This document shows positions 30,961-41,500 of a stretch of 64,000 nt of DNA, piece by piece. The DNA comes from Isochrysis galbana (lineage: Eukaryota > Haptophyta > Isochrysidales > Isochrysidaceae), in assembly GCA_018136815.1 (NCBI GenBank), contig CM030935.1, positions 3,794,299 through 3,858,298 of the forward strand. The letters run 5' to 3'. How positions within the stretch are numbered: position 1 is the first letter of the stretch; every line of letters starts with the position of its first letter. The position numbers and the translations under genes were made by a program. The notes under the pieces were generated by a model. It ran no database searches. It was not told where the DNA came from and saw only the letters and a program-made list of their open reading frames with translations.

Positions 30961-31065
30961 GTCGACCCACTGCAGCTTCCGAGTTGCACAGTCGATGGGT
31001 GTTGCGCAAGCCTCCGAGGGGTCGTGTCGCCCTAGGTGGGACAGCGCTCGTTCGGCGAGGTAGCT

Positions 31066-31462
31066 GGGGGTTACCGTGTGTATGTGGGGGGGGGGGAAGT
31101 TGCTATGCGCACGCGCCGCGTCCTTGTATGTGTCGTGATTGGCTTTGTGCTCATCTTCGTAATAATAATACTCACTGGAGGAATTGTTGAGACATTCCTA
31201 CCTAAAAAGAAAACAAGCGTTCTCGGTGGAAAAAGATTATCAACTGGCTGGCCCTCTTTTGACGGAACGCGACTTTGTGTGTGTGTGGGGGGGGGGGGGA
31301 GTTGCTATGCGCACGCGCCGCGTCCTTGTATGTGTCGTGATTATCTTTGTACTCATCTTCGTAATAAATAAGACTCACTGGACATTCCTACCTAAAAAGA
31401 AAACAAGCGTTCTGAGTGGAAAAAATTTTATCACCTGGCCCTCTTTTGACGGAACGCGACTT
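31066..31462 (+). repeat. ~197-bp direct repeat, two copies
   Basis: Copies begin at about 31072 and 31269. Each holds a poly-G run, AGTTGCTATGCGCACGCG, CCTTGTATGTGTCGTGATT, CATTCCTACCTAAAAAG and CCTCTTTTGACGGAACGCG. A third, diverged copy lies at 58433-58625. Confidence 0.88.
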
Positions 31463-32041
31463 GAGGCAAAGGAATGACGAGGGAAAGTAGGCTGACCGCG
31501 CTCGTGCCACCACAAACCACAAAGGCGAGCCATGCTCATCCCATGGGTCAGAGCGGGTCGATGAGTGAGACGGGCATGTGCACCATGCGCATGTGTTGGG
31601 AGCCACCAGCGACAAGGGACAAGGGGGGCTGACCATCGCCATGCTCTCGCTCGAGCATAGCGATGGTCGGCCGGTCAGGTGGGTCGGTCGCCATAGCTCT
31701 GCTTCGGATTCGAATTCGAGCGGGAAGAGAGACGAGGGGAAATCTTCCCCTGGTCTCACGATAAAAATTGGGCCTCCGGATCAACAAGAGTTTTTTTTCA
31801 ACCCAGTCTCCCCCACCTCTACCAACCATAGAGACAGAGAGGCCTCGGCAACACTTGCATGGAAGCATCGGTAATTATTGTGGCGATCGCGCTCAGTGTA
31901 ATACCATGAACAGGCGTTTGCGAGTGGATTTGAATGAGGCATACAGCACAGCAACATCCGCTCTAGCAATGTTGCAAACCCGCACCTGGCTTCAGGGCTC
32001 CCAAGAATTGACGAAAGGTGAAGCCTCGCAAGAGTATACGT
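31463..32041. other. Intergenic with an imperfect palindrome
   Basis: 31630-31668 forms an imperfect hairpin (GACCATCGC ... GCTC-loop-GAGC ... GCGATGGTC). Nothing else was recognised. The right part is probably 3' UTR of the tandem-SAM gene. Confidence 0.45.
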
Positions 32042-33183
32042 TTACGTCCCTGAGGCAGAACCAGCCACGACCAGATCGCCGCCGCCTTTACTCTTTCCCT
32101 TGCCCTTGTGATGTGTTGCTTTTGCGGCCCCTTGATCCACATGTTGCGGATTCGGTGCGATGAGTTGAGGAGCACCCGGCAAGGCGCCTCCAGCTAGAAT
32201 GCCGCTCCTATCTCCACCTAGATTTTCTGCCCCACCGCTGGTGCTCGCTGATGAAGAGACTGTTGTTGCTGGATTGCTCATCCCTGTGCTGCTCCATTTT
32301 GCTACCGCATTGACCCGAGGGCCGTGGCTTCCACGTCCACTGCGCCCACTCCCGCCACCAGCATGAGGTTGCGGAGATGAACGTCCAAAGAAGATACCGC
32401 CAAAGATCAGCAGAGCGCAAACTGCCGTGAGAGCGTACATCCTAACTGGCCGCTGGTGCTTTCGGACACCGCCACCAAGGAGGGCCTCGTCATCGAATGA
32501 GGGCCGATTTTGCCCAGCAGGCGTAACGCCGACAGAATTAAGTGCGGAAGCCGAGTCGAGGTTTGAGACAATCAGGCGGGCGTGGACGGGCTTGATGCCA
32601 ACACCCACGAGCTCTTTGAGCGTTGCACGACCGAGGGCCTCTACAGAGCTGTACCCAGCCTCTTCCAGCGCTAACTGGCACGCCTCAAGCCCGACAGAGC
32701 GCAGGAATGCAGCCACCTCACCGGCTTCACCTGAATTGGAGGTTGTCGTCAGGTTATCGGACGAAGAGAAAGGTGTAATGACGGCCGAGCTATTGAGGTG
32801 GCCGAGGATGAGCTTAGCATGACCAGGCCGCACGCCCGAGTCAATCAGCTCCTCATACGTCGCGCCACGCAGTGCCTCCATCGAGGTGTAGAAGCCATTG
32901 TGGACAACGGCCTGCACACACTGCTCGAGCCCGAGCTTGTGCAAGAAGCTGGTCACCTATGCGAACGGTGTGCGGGAGCTGGGAGGCCAGGCGATCGGCA
33001 GGGAAAGAGGCTGGTGGGAGGGCGAGGGTGAGCGAAAACGAGCAGGGTGCGGGAGAGAGAGGAAGCGCAGGGGCCCGAAGGGTAGCGAGAAACCAGAAGA
33101 GTGAGGGCATGCGGTCAGTGTCTGCTGCTGATGCCGGCTGAGGCGCAGTAGCCGCTCACCTCTGCGACGCCTTCGCCGTCCAT
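32042..33183 (-). CDS. Tandem SAM-domain membrane protein
   Basis: Two exons on the minus strand, 33183-33160 (MDGEGVAE) and 32956-32042, joined in phase 0 across a 203-bp GT-AG intron, giving 312 residues. Residues 9-61 and 88-141 are two SAM domains that resemble each other (FLHKLGLEQC ... GVRPGHAKLIL; FLRSVGLEAC ... GIKPVHARLIV), with the GI/V-x-x-xHAxxI end typical of polymerising SAM domains. A Ser/Thr linker separates them. Residues 180-199 form a membrane segment (YALTAVCALLIFGGIFFG), followed by a Gly/Ser-rich tail with a basic KGKGKSKGGG patch. SAM pairs anchored by one TM suggest a membrane-tethered oligomeric scaffold (inference). No orthologue was recognised. Confidence 0.8.
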
Positions 33184-33484
33184 GGCCACTGTGTGAGCGC
33201 CAGTAGAGTGGAAGAGGAAAGGGAGGGAGAGGGACGGAGGGAGAGGGGGTGGGGGGTGGGGGGTGGGGGGGAGAGAGGGTGAGGAGAGATCGGAAGGGGG
33301 AGATGGAGAGAGGGGGAAAGGGGTAGAGGGAGAGGGAGAGAGGGAGGGAGGGAGAGCGGGGGAGGAGGCAGCGAGGCAGAAGAGTAGGAGTACTCCTAGG
33401 AGCAGAGTAGAGGCTAGAGCTTCTCATTCAACAACGTTTTTTATAAACCACTATAAAACAGAGCTGGAAGGTGCTAAGGGGCTC
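33184..33484. repeat. GGGAGA purine-rich low complexity
   Basis: 33215-33370 is almost entirely G and A on the + strand, in GGGAGA/GGGGGT patterns, upstream of the tandem-SAM gene. It may include its promoter, but no specific element was identified. Confidence 0.75.
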
Positions 33485-33945
33485 ATAGAGGCATCAGGGG
33501 CATAGTCCACACACACCCTACGCCGAGCAAAAGAGAAATTGCCAATTCTTGACCACCTCCTTGCACCGTGTCGTACCGTGTCGCGCATGGTATGGAGCCA
33601 TCGCAACGCTTGGTGGTCGATAACGAGCCGAAAGTGGCGGCCCCATAAGTAGGGGCGCCAATTGCGAATACTCCCGAGCGCTGCCAGAAGCTCCACCTCG
33701 GTGGTGGTCCAGTGGCGTTCGGCTGACGTCAACCGCCGTCCGTAATAGGCCACCGTGGTCCGTGGTCGTCGGCCTTCGAGAGTATACCCCCGATCCCCAG
33801 GCTACTCGCCGCGTCAGTCTTCACGATGAATTCCTTTTCGGCCCGCGGTGCGGCTAGCACTGGAGCCGAGGTGATGAGCTCGATAAGGCGGGCGACGGCC
33901 GCCTGGCACTCAGGCGATTGATTGCGACTGCTGGGCGACACAAAA
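33485..33945 (-). pseudogene. Chromovirus pol fragment (RNase H region)
   Basis: Minus-strand fragments are close to the RNase H region of the intact element at 40200-40680: QSPECQAAVARLIELITSAP, KEFIVKTDAASSLGIGGIL, then after a frameshift YYGRRLTSAERHWTTTEVEL and RLVIDHQALRWLHTM. The copy is broken by several frameshifts and has no LTRs. It is a dead relative of the 36203-48933 element. Confidence 0.88.
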
Positions 33946-33957
33946 GGCCCTCCTGGA

Positions 33958-34312
33958 ACCCACCACCCGAACCGGGCCCAAGGCAGCGCACCTGGGCCGC
34001 ACCCCGGAAACCAAAGACCAAAGACAAAAGGAACGAAGGGGGGAAGGGAAAAGGGAGGAGTGAAGGGAACAGGGGCGATGTCGGATAGAAGGCGTAAGGA
34101 ACCGGCAGATAGTTAGTAGGTGTCGTAGCCCTGAATCTTCAGATTTTTTTTCTGGTCCCGGTATCTAGCACCTCCCTACCGTCATCGCCCTTACATCCCT
34201 TCACTCCACTACTTCTCCTTCTCCTTCTCCTTCCTCCCTTCTCTCCTTTTTTTTTGGTTTCCGGGGTTCGGCACAGGTGCACTACCTTACTACCTTGGGC
34301 CCGGTTCGGACA
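33958..34312. repeat. Imperfect inverted repeat, ~125-bp arms
   Basis: The left arm 33958-34085 (ACCGGGCCCAAGG ... CCCCGGAAACCAAAG ... GAAGGG) pairs with 34184-34312 (CCCTTC ... TTTGGTTTCCGGGG ... CCTTGGGCCCGGTTCGG), with about 100 bp between. It lies next to the pol fragment. The class is unknown. Confidence 0.7.
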
Positions 34313-34319
34313 GGGGGGT

Positions 34320-34689
34320 CCAGGCAAGCCTCTTGTTGCTATGTTGCTGTTGGTGGTGCGGGGTATAACGTGTAGGCTACTCTTTGTCAGACATGCAATC
34401 AAAAAAAAGTAAGCTCACCTGGGGTCCAGAATGTGGCTGGGGTGTACCTTGCTATAACCTAAAAGGAGGGGGTAGAAGTCATACGCCGAGATGAAGGGGT
34501 ATCAGTCCAGGCAAGCCTCTTGTTGCTATGTTGCTGTTGGTGCGGGGTATAACGTGTAGGCTACTCTTTGTCAGACATGCAATAAAAAAAAGTAAGCTCA
34601 CCTGGGGTCCAGAATGCGGCTGGGGTGTACCTTGCTATAACCTTAAAGGAGGGGGTAGAAGTCATACGCCGAGATGAAGGGGTATCAGT
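34320..34689 (+). repeat. 187-bp tandem duplication
   Basis: Two copies start at 34320 and 34507 (CCAGGCAAGCCTCTTGTTG ... GGGGTATAACGTGTAGGC ... CACCTGGGGTCCAGAATG ... GGGGGTAGAAGTCATACG). They differ by few bases, so the duplication is recent. Confidence 0.92.
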
Positions 34690-35198
34690 ATCAGCGATGA
34701 AATCACCAGACCTGAAACCCGAGGCGGCGGCCTCTTGCCGTCAGCCGTCGGGAGCGGGACTAATATTCAATATTATTATTGTATAGATACTAGTCCCTAA
34801 TCTCCAAGATTTGTTGGCTCGGGTCATCCCCTTTGCCCACTACCAATGCAACACCGTTGTTGCGCAATGTCTGCACTTGAGAAGCTAGTCCGGGCACATG
34901 AGCCAACCCTGTGCACTTCTGCCCATCGCGTGCATAGACACTGAATGCCTACCGGAACACAGAACTTGGTTGCAAATATGTGTACGGCGGAGGGGAGATG
35001 CCGGTGGTAGGCCACGAAGTTTGGCGATTAGGCTGAAGGTGGTGAGCAAGCGAATGATTCTAGCTCTAGGCCTCAATAGGTCTAGCCAACATTCCAAGCA
35101 GATGCGAAAGAAACATGTACGAGCGCCGGGGCAATGACAAACGATTGAGTGGGAACGAGAGGAGATGTTTCTGACCCAGCGTTACTATGATTTGCCCG
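34690..35198. other. Intergenic, no gene seen
   Basis: Contains an AT-rich stretch (34758-34800) in which ACTAATATT and TAGTCCC segments flank TATTATTATTG. Nothing else was recognised. The right end is presumably the 3' UTR of the partial gene at 35199. Confidence 0.4.
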
Positions 35199-35988
35199 TC
35201 AATAAAAGGTGTTTTCTTCCTCGACAGGAGGTAGCTGAGTCCCACTTTCCGGGACGAACAGTCCGAAGACAACTGGCTTGCTTGAGGGCTGCGATGGTAC
35301 CTCTGGATGCTCGGGAGCGAGCACTAGGAATTTAGCGTCAGCACACACATCCACGAGCCAGGGCGGCAAATTGCACACGAAACATCTGACATCTCGGTCG
35401 AGATACTTGAAGGTGTCGCCGTTCTCTTCTATTGGAGGCCCGGTCATGTCCCGAAACTGCGCGTGATCGATGGCGTGATATATGCCCGCCTTGGAGAGGT
35501 AGGCGTAGGTGCCGTTGCGGCAGACCAGCTGTGTGCCACTGAGGTAGCCGATGGCCGGGATACGCTGTCCTTCGATGAGGTCTTCGACTAAAGGGAAGTG
35601 AACGTAGAGCCCCTTCTTTGCCTTGGCCACTGTTTTAATCAAGGATCGAAGACGGCCTGTCCACGAGAGACGCAACATGCCTAGACTGTCTATGGGTTTG
35701 CCAGCAAAGTTGGAGGCGATATGGCGAGCGACAGCCGTGGTTGCCTCATATCGATCCTGCTCATTTGTGAGGCTCAGTCCAGTGTAGCTTCGGAGGAGGC
35801 CCATGCACGAAGCCTGCACGAACTCATCGAGAGACTTGTGCTCAGAGTATGTCGGCTCGCAGAGTAGACGCCTCATTAGCACTATGCCCATTGAGAATTC
35901 GTCCGGCGAGCTTGTGAAGTAATCCATCGCGTGCAAGCTGGCAATGCCGGTCGCGGTCACTCGTTGCATTACGCGCGCGAGTCGGCTC
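35199..35988 (-). CDS. Unknown protein, partial (5' end in the assembly gap)
   Basis: The minus-strand frame is open from the gap edge to the stop at 35199, so the visible part is about 260 C-terminal residues and an upstream start is lost in the Ns. An internal ATG at 35969 should not be taken as the start. The text is well mixed and looks like a real exon: MDYFTSSPDEFSMGIVLMRR, GLYVHFPLVEDLIEGQRIPA, YLSKAGIYHAIDHAQFRDM, RCFVCNLPPWLVDVC. The C-x2-C and later Cys could bind metal, but no family is recognised. The end is Pro-rich. Confidence 0.65.
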
Positions 35989-36088
35989 NNNNNNNNNNNN
36001 NNNNNNNNNNNNNNNNNNNNNNNNNNNNNNNNNNNNNNNNNNNNNNNNNNNNNNNNNNNNNNNNNNNNNNNNNNNNNNNNNNNNNNNN
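35989..36088. other. Assembly gap (100 N)
   Basis: Exactly 100 N, the conventional length for a gap of unknown size. Sequence on both sides may be of lower quality; the nearby LTR shows many missing bases relative to its partner. Confidence 1.
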
Positions 36089-36202
36089 TGGCTGTCTTGA
36101 GGCTTGGCTAGCTGTTAGGACCGCCCTTTGAGGTTGATGTGGATAGGATCAGACGATTTGGCTAGCAAGGCGGACTCATTGGCGTATTATGATGCATCTG
36201 TA

Positions 36203-37029
36203 TGACGAATTGGCTGGCCCATAGGGCCTGAGGGCAATGAGGAAGGATGCATGCCGGGCAGGCCGGCGGAGGAGACGACTTCAGAGGTGCTGACGGCTGA
36301 AGCCCGTCAGCAGAGGAAGGCGGGCAGGCGGGCTTGAGCGAGGCGAGGACGGCGGCGAAAGCGACATGGAACGAGCGGCGAAAGCGAGGGTGAGTGTGAG
36401 GAGGCTGTGGTGGCAGGGGCTGGCGAGGTGAGGGATTGTAAGGTCTGAGTGTTACGAGACGAGAGCGACGAGAGCGAGGAGCGACGACGGATGACGACTG
36501 ACGACAGGACGACGGACAACGACACCCAGGAAAAACCCCGACTCTCGCCCCACGACTTTCTCACATAACTCACTGAAATCAAACCCAAACACTCCGATCA
36601 GACACAACGGACGACGATCAAAGGGCATCTGTCGGCATCTTGTCTGGAACGGGAATCGCACCATAACGGAATCGAGGGCAATCTTGCTACGCAGGATTCC
36701 AAGAGACCTACCAATAAGACGAAAGGAGTGCGATGTGCCTAAGGGGAGATGCGAAGAGGTCGCAAATTAAACCTGATTGCCCCCAGAAGCAGATAAAGAA
36801 CCGCAGGGGAGATAGCAAATTAAACCTATCTGCGAGGCGCCTGGGAGGAAGAAAGGTAGGGAAACTTCCCTTCTCTTTCGAGAGAAAGAGAGGGCGCTCC
36901 ACAACCCACGATCCCATGCATCCAAGCGAAGCTTTTGACCGAGAACGAGAACGAGAGAATTATAACGATAAATACCGAACGACGAAGAGAAGAGCGAAGC
37001 CTAACGAGTGTCGATTCGCGAATGCGACA
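36203..37029 (-). repeat. 3' LTR of the chromovirus
   Basis: 827 bp. It aligns throughout with 48086-48933 and differs mainly by single missing bases (for example GACGGCTGA against GACGGGCTGA, GCGAGGCGAGG against GCGAGGGCGAGG, and AAAGCGAGG against AAAGGCGAGG). Its outer end carries the CTGTA target duplication. Confidence 0.95.
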
Positions 37030-37040
37030 CCCCCCTGCTA
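37030..37040 (-). promoter_or_regulatory. Polypurine tract
   Basis: On the minus strand TAGCAGGGGGG runs directly into the TGTCGC start of the 3' LTR. This is the expected position of the plus-strand primer. Confidence 0.75.
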
Positions 37041-38005
37041 GGATCGAGCGTCCCGCGAGGAAAGAAGAGAACCTAACGGACATCGGAGAGCTCCAAGCAA
37101 GCCACGAGAAAGGCAGAAGAGCAATCCTGAACGAGACCGAATGAGCCAAGAGCGAAGAGCGAATAAATCCGAAGAGCGAATGAAACAATAAATCGAGAAG
37201 TTACGAATTACGAACAACGAACAATCGAGGACGATGAGAACGCGGAACGACAAGAATCGAGATCGAGAGCGAGAAACGAAGAACGCGAACGACGAGAATC
37301 GAGAATCGAAGAACGAGAAACGAAGAACGCGGAACGACGAGAATCGAGAATCGAGAGCGAGAAACGAAGAACGCGGAACGACGAGAATCGAGAATCGAGA
37401 ATCGAAGAACGAGAAATGAAGAACGCGGAACGACGAGAATCGAGAATCGAGAATCGAAGAACGAACGACGAACGGCGAACGACAAACTATAAGAATAGTG
37501 CGCGACGATCGAAGAGACAGGAAGTACCACACCCGTCCGGACGATAAGGTGTAGAATCGGCGGCCGGCGCGGCAGACCGCAGGACTCAACGCTGCAACCC
37601 ATCCCTTCTCTCTTTACGAGAGTTTTACCTGGATGTTTGGGCGGTGTGGCGGCACCCAAGTTACAACGCGGCGTCTCCTGTTCTTCGATATATGAGTAGT
37701 CGAACAGCCAACGGCGAAAGGCGGCGAGATATCACGACGGGCTCGGCACGTCACGCGCGAGCTAAACGACGAGGTACGGGGGTCTCCTGACAGAGCGCAG
37801 CGAAAGGGGAGGGAGATCCATCCTCCGTGGTCGAAAGGGGGCGAGCCATACCTCACTTCCCGCGGGGGAATTATTCGGCGGCCGCGGGGGGAAAATTCGG
37901 CGACCGCGGGGGGAACTGGAAAAGAATTCCCGTACGTTCCCGTACCGCGATCATACGTAAACGATGGCGTTGAGAGATATCTGGAGGGCGTGACAGTCGC
38001 GACTG
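37041..38005 (-). other. 3' untranslated region of the chromovirus
   Basis: Lies between the end of the shifted chromodomain frame (stop at 38006) and the polypurine tract. It contains the 37230-37470 minisatellite, and GC-rich segments with GGGGGAA repeats at 37860-37920. No additional ORF of the env type was recognised. Confidence 0.6.
37230..37470. repeat. GAACGACGAGAATCGAGA minisatellite in the retroelement
   Basis: Irregular units of GAACGACGAGAATCGAGA, AATCGAAGAACGAGAAA and GAAGAACGCG, about 45-55 bp per higher-order unit. Confidence 0.88.
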
Positions 38006-38578
38006 TCAGAAGAACGCAGAGGGTGTATCGAGGAGAGAGACGAGGGTGCGATCCGATGGCGACAGGCGTGCGAGAGCCTCGGAGCGACAGCGAACGAAGG
38101 TAGGCGAGGCAAGGGCATCGTGCGCAAATGCGTGGGAGCCAAACCACGGGGAACCGCGCGACGATCCCGACGAGTACCACCACTGCCCGAGGACGAAGAC
38201 CGCGTGCTGCGGCCGCATCATTGGACCTGCAGGGTTGGCAACAGACGGGCGGGCTGAGACGGGCAAATGGGAGACATGAGCAACGGGGCCACTGTGCGAG
38301 GACGGTGCGAGACGAGGCGAGCGGCGCGGGGCCTGATGATCCGAGCCGGTGGTCTCGGATCCCACGGGAGCTTCGATCGCGTGCGACGTCGGCGGAGTTG
38401 AGACGGTCTGAGATTGTGATTCTGCAGCCCGCTTTCTCATCTGAGGCTTACGAAGAGGCGGGGAGGGGTGAGCATCATCATAGGCGGTGACGAGCGACTC
38501 GCAGCGGCGAAGCAGTTCGGCTAGCGGCTCCCATGTGGCCGCAGCTTTCGCGTAGCCACGCCATTTGACGAGATACTG
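38006..38578 (-). pseudogene. Out-of-frame chromodomain end and C-terminal tail of Pol
   Basis: This frame continues Pol after a one-base shift near 38579. It reads QYLVKWRGYAKAAATWEPL and CESLVTAYDDAHP, the second half of a chromodomain, then a tail with RRSPRLAPSSH and ends at 38006. It is open throughout, which argues that the shift is recent or an assembly error. Confidence 0.8.
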
Positions 38579-41500
38579 CCTTGAATCGCCTCGACCTTGC
38601 GGTCAAGGAGGGAATCAACCAGATACTCATCTCTTTGGACGGGGTCTTCATCTGTGAGGGTATAGTAGGGACGGAGGTTAGTCACATGCACTTCCCCGGA
38701 GAGGAGGCGATTTTCTTGGTCGCGTAGTCGGTAGCGGCCAGCGCCAAGCGCCTCAGCAATGCGGTATGGTCCGCTGTAGTGGTAGAGGAGCTTGTTGCGG
38801 TGTCCTGGAATCTTGCGAACCACCCTATCACCTGGGGCAAATTGGATGGGGGGAGAGTGAGTGCGTAGCGTGTCGGCGAGTGCGTCGGCTTGAGATTCTA
38901 AAGTTGCATCATAAGCCGCGGCCCACGCCGCCTTTAAACGACAATGCACTTTCCAAGCGTACGAGCGAATTTCCTGAGGTAACTCGGGAGGTGGGCCAGT
39001 GTCAGGTGGATCAGAAAGCTGTGCAGGCAGGCGAAGCTCACGGCCATAGAGCAAGGCAGCAGGCGACATGCGGGTAATGCGATTAGCTGAAGCGCGCATG
39101 CTCATTAGAAAGAACGGGAGATGATCGACCCAATGACCGCCGCCTTCATCGGTAGCGCGAGCCATGTTGATCAATGTTTGCTGAGCTCGTTCGACCAGGC
39201 CCACGCTCTCGTGATGATGAGGTGTGCTCGGCCGCAAGTCGGTGCCGGTGCGCTCGAGGATGATCGAGGTGAGTTGACTAGCGAGATTGCTGCCGGAGTC
39301 CGAGCGAAGTTGCCTTGGTACTCCGTGCCGAGAGACGACGTACGACATGAAGGCGTGAAGTGCGTCGGCACTCGAGGGGTCGCCGTTGTGAGGGGCCGCC
39401 TCGATCCAACGAGTGAGCGAGTCCACGAAAACGAGGAGCTTGTCGAAGCCTCGAGAGCCCTTGATGAAGTCGTGCGTGGGAGCCATCGACACGACGTCGC
39501 AGAAGACGATGTCGAACGGATAGGCGCCGACCTGCGGTCCCTTTGGATCTGCGAGGTGACGGAAGGGAGGCTTAGCTAAGGTGCACTCGTGGCATTGGCG
39601 AACGTGCTCACAGACGTCTGCGTTCATGCCAGGCCAAAAATATCGGTCGCGTAGAAGGCGCGCCATCCGGTTGTCGCCGAGGTGGCACAGGTGGTCGTGA
39701 AAGGCTTCGAGGTAGGCGCGGCGCATCGTCTTCGGCACGTAGAGGCAAAGCTTCTCGCCATCCCTCGTTGGCACTCGTCGGTAGAGTAGTCCAGATCGCA
39801 ACAGGCATCGAGAAGATTCACGACTGAGCCAGCGCAAGCGACGGTGATCGAGATCGGGGTTGTGAGGAGACGAGGAGAGGAAGCGAATGAGGTCGTGGCA
39901 GTCAGGGTCCTCGGCCTGTGCCTCCTTGAGCGCCTCGGCGTTGGGTGTACCGACGTCGAGGTAGGAGATGTTGATGGAATCCCTGGTCGTAGAGGACAAC
40001 CTGGACGATCGTTCGTCGGCTTGCAGACTGGAGGCCGTGGTGGTACGAGAACGAGAGGCGGCGACGGCTGGTGGCTGACCATCCGATGCCGTGGTGGAGC
40101 GAGAGTTAGGGACGACGGCGGCTAGTAGCTGCCCACCCCCCTGCTTAGGAGCGGACGTCTCCGACGTCTCGTCGTCTGCCGCCACCAAGCGCGACACTCC
40201 ATCAGCGTCTTTGTGGTTCGCGCCAGGTTTGTGCTCGACGGTAAAGCGGTACTCGGACAACTTGAGCGCCCATCGCATCAAGCGCGACGCCGGCCCACCC
40301 TGGACGGTGTCCTTCATGGTGTGCAACCAACGGAGCGCTTGGTGATCGATGACGAGGCGAAAGTGCCGGCCCCAAAGGTACGGTCGCCAAGTGCGAATGC
40401 TTTCCAGGGCGGCGAGAAGCTCCACCTCGGTGGTGGTCCAATGACGCTCCGCGGCGGTGAGGCGGCGACCGTAATACGCGACGACATGCTCGTGCCCATG
40501 ATCGTCGACTTGCGACAGAATACCACCAATACCCAGGGTACTGGCCGCGTCCGTTTTGACGATGAACTCTTTGTCGTGACGAGGCGCCGCCAACACTGGA
40601 GCAGACGTGATGAGCTCGATGAGGCGACGGATCGCTGTCTGACACTCAGGTGACTGAGAGACGGTAGCCACATAGACGCCCGTACGAGTAAGGTCGGTGA
40701 GAGGTGCCGCGACGTGCGCGAAACCCTTGATGAACCGACGGTAGTACGAGCAAAGACCGAGAAACGAGCGGACCTTTTCGAGCGAATTGATGTGACGTGG
40801 ATCAATCGAGCGTACCGCCTCGACTTTCTTGGGGTCCATCTCGAGACCACGACGAGAAACGACGTGCCCAAGGTACTCGCCCTTGATAGCGAACAAGATG
40901 CACTTGGAGGCCTTACACGAGAGACCGGCCCACCGGAGGCGCTCGAGGACGAGATCGAGACGGTGAAGCATTTGCTCGAATGAGGCGTCGATGCGTTCTT
41001 CGAGCGTGCTGCCTGTACCTGTCGACCAAATCCCGATGTCGTCCAGGTACGGCATGCAAATTTCCCATGCGAGGCCTTGGAGCACCGCGTCCATGAGACG
41101 ACACATGTAGGAAGGGCCGGATTGGACGCCGAACGGGAGGTAATTGAACTCGTACTTCTGGCGGTGGGTGCAGAACGCCGTGATGGGTTTGTCCTCCTCC
41201 TTGATGGGCAGACACCAGAAGCCGGAGGCGAGATCGAGCAAGCAGAGAAAGAGAGAATCTCGAGAACCTTGGCCTCGGGATAGACGATCGATAGCTTCGA
41301 CGGTGAGCGGTAGAGGGCTGTCCGAGATACGAAGCTTCGAGTTCGTGTCGCGATAGTCGACGCAGAAGCGAACGGATCCGTCCTTCTTGCCGACTAGGAC
41401 GACCCGCGAAGCCCAAGGCGAATTCGACTTGCGGATGATGCCCGCCGCCTCCATCTCGGCGACGTGCTTGTCGACGATGGCGCGGCCCTCGTCACCCATC

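Noticed and set aside
30715..31063. ORFs over the GC minisatellite
   Set aside because: They translate a 25-bp repeat into Ala/Arg/Gly-rich peptides in all frames.
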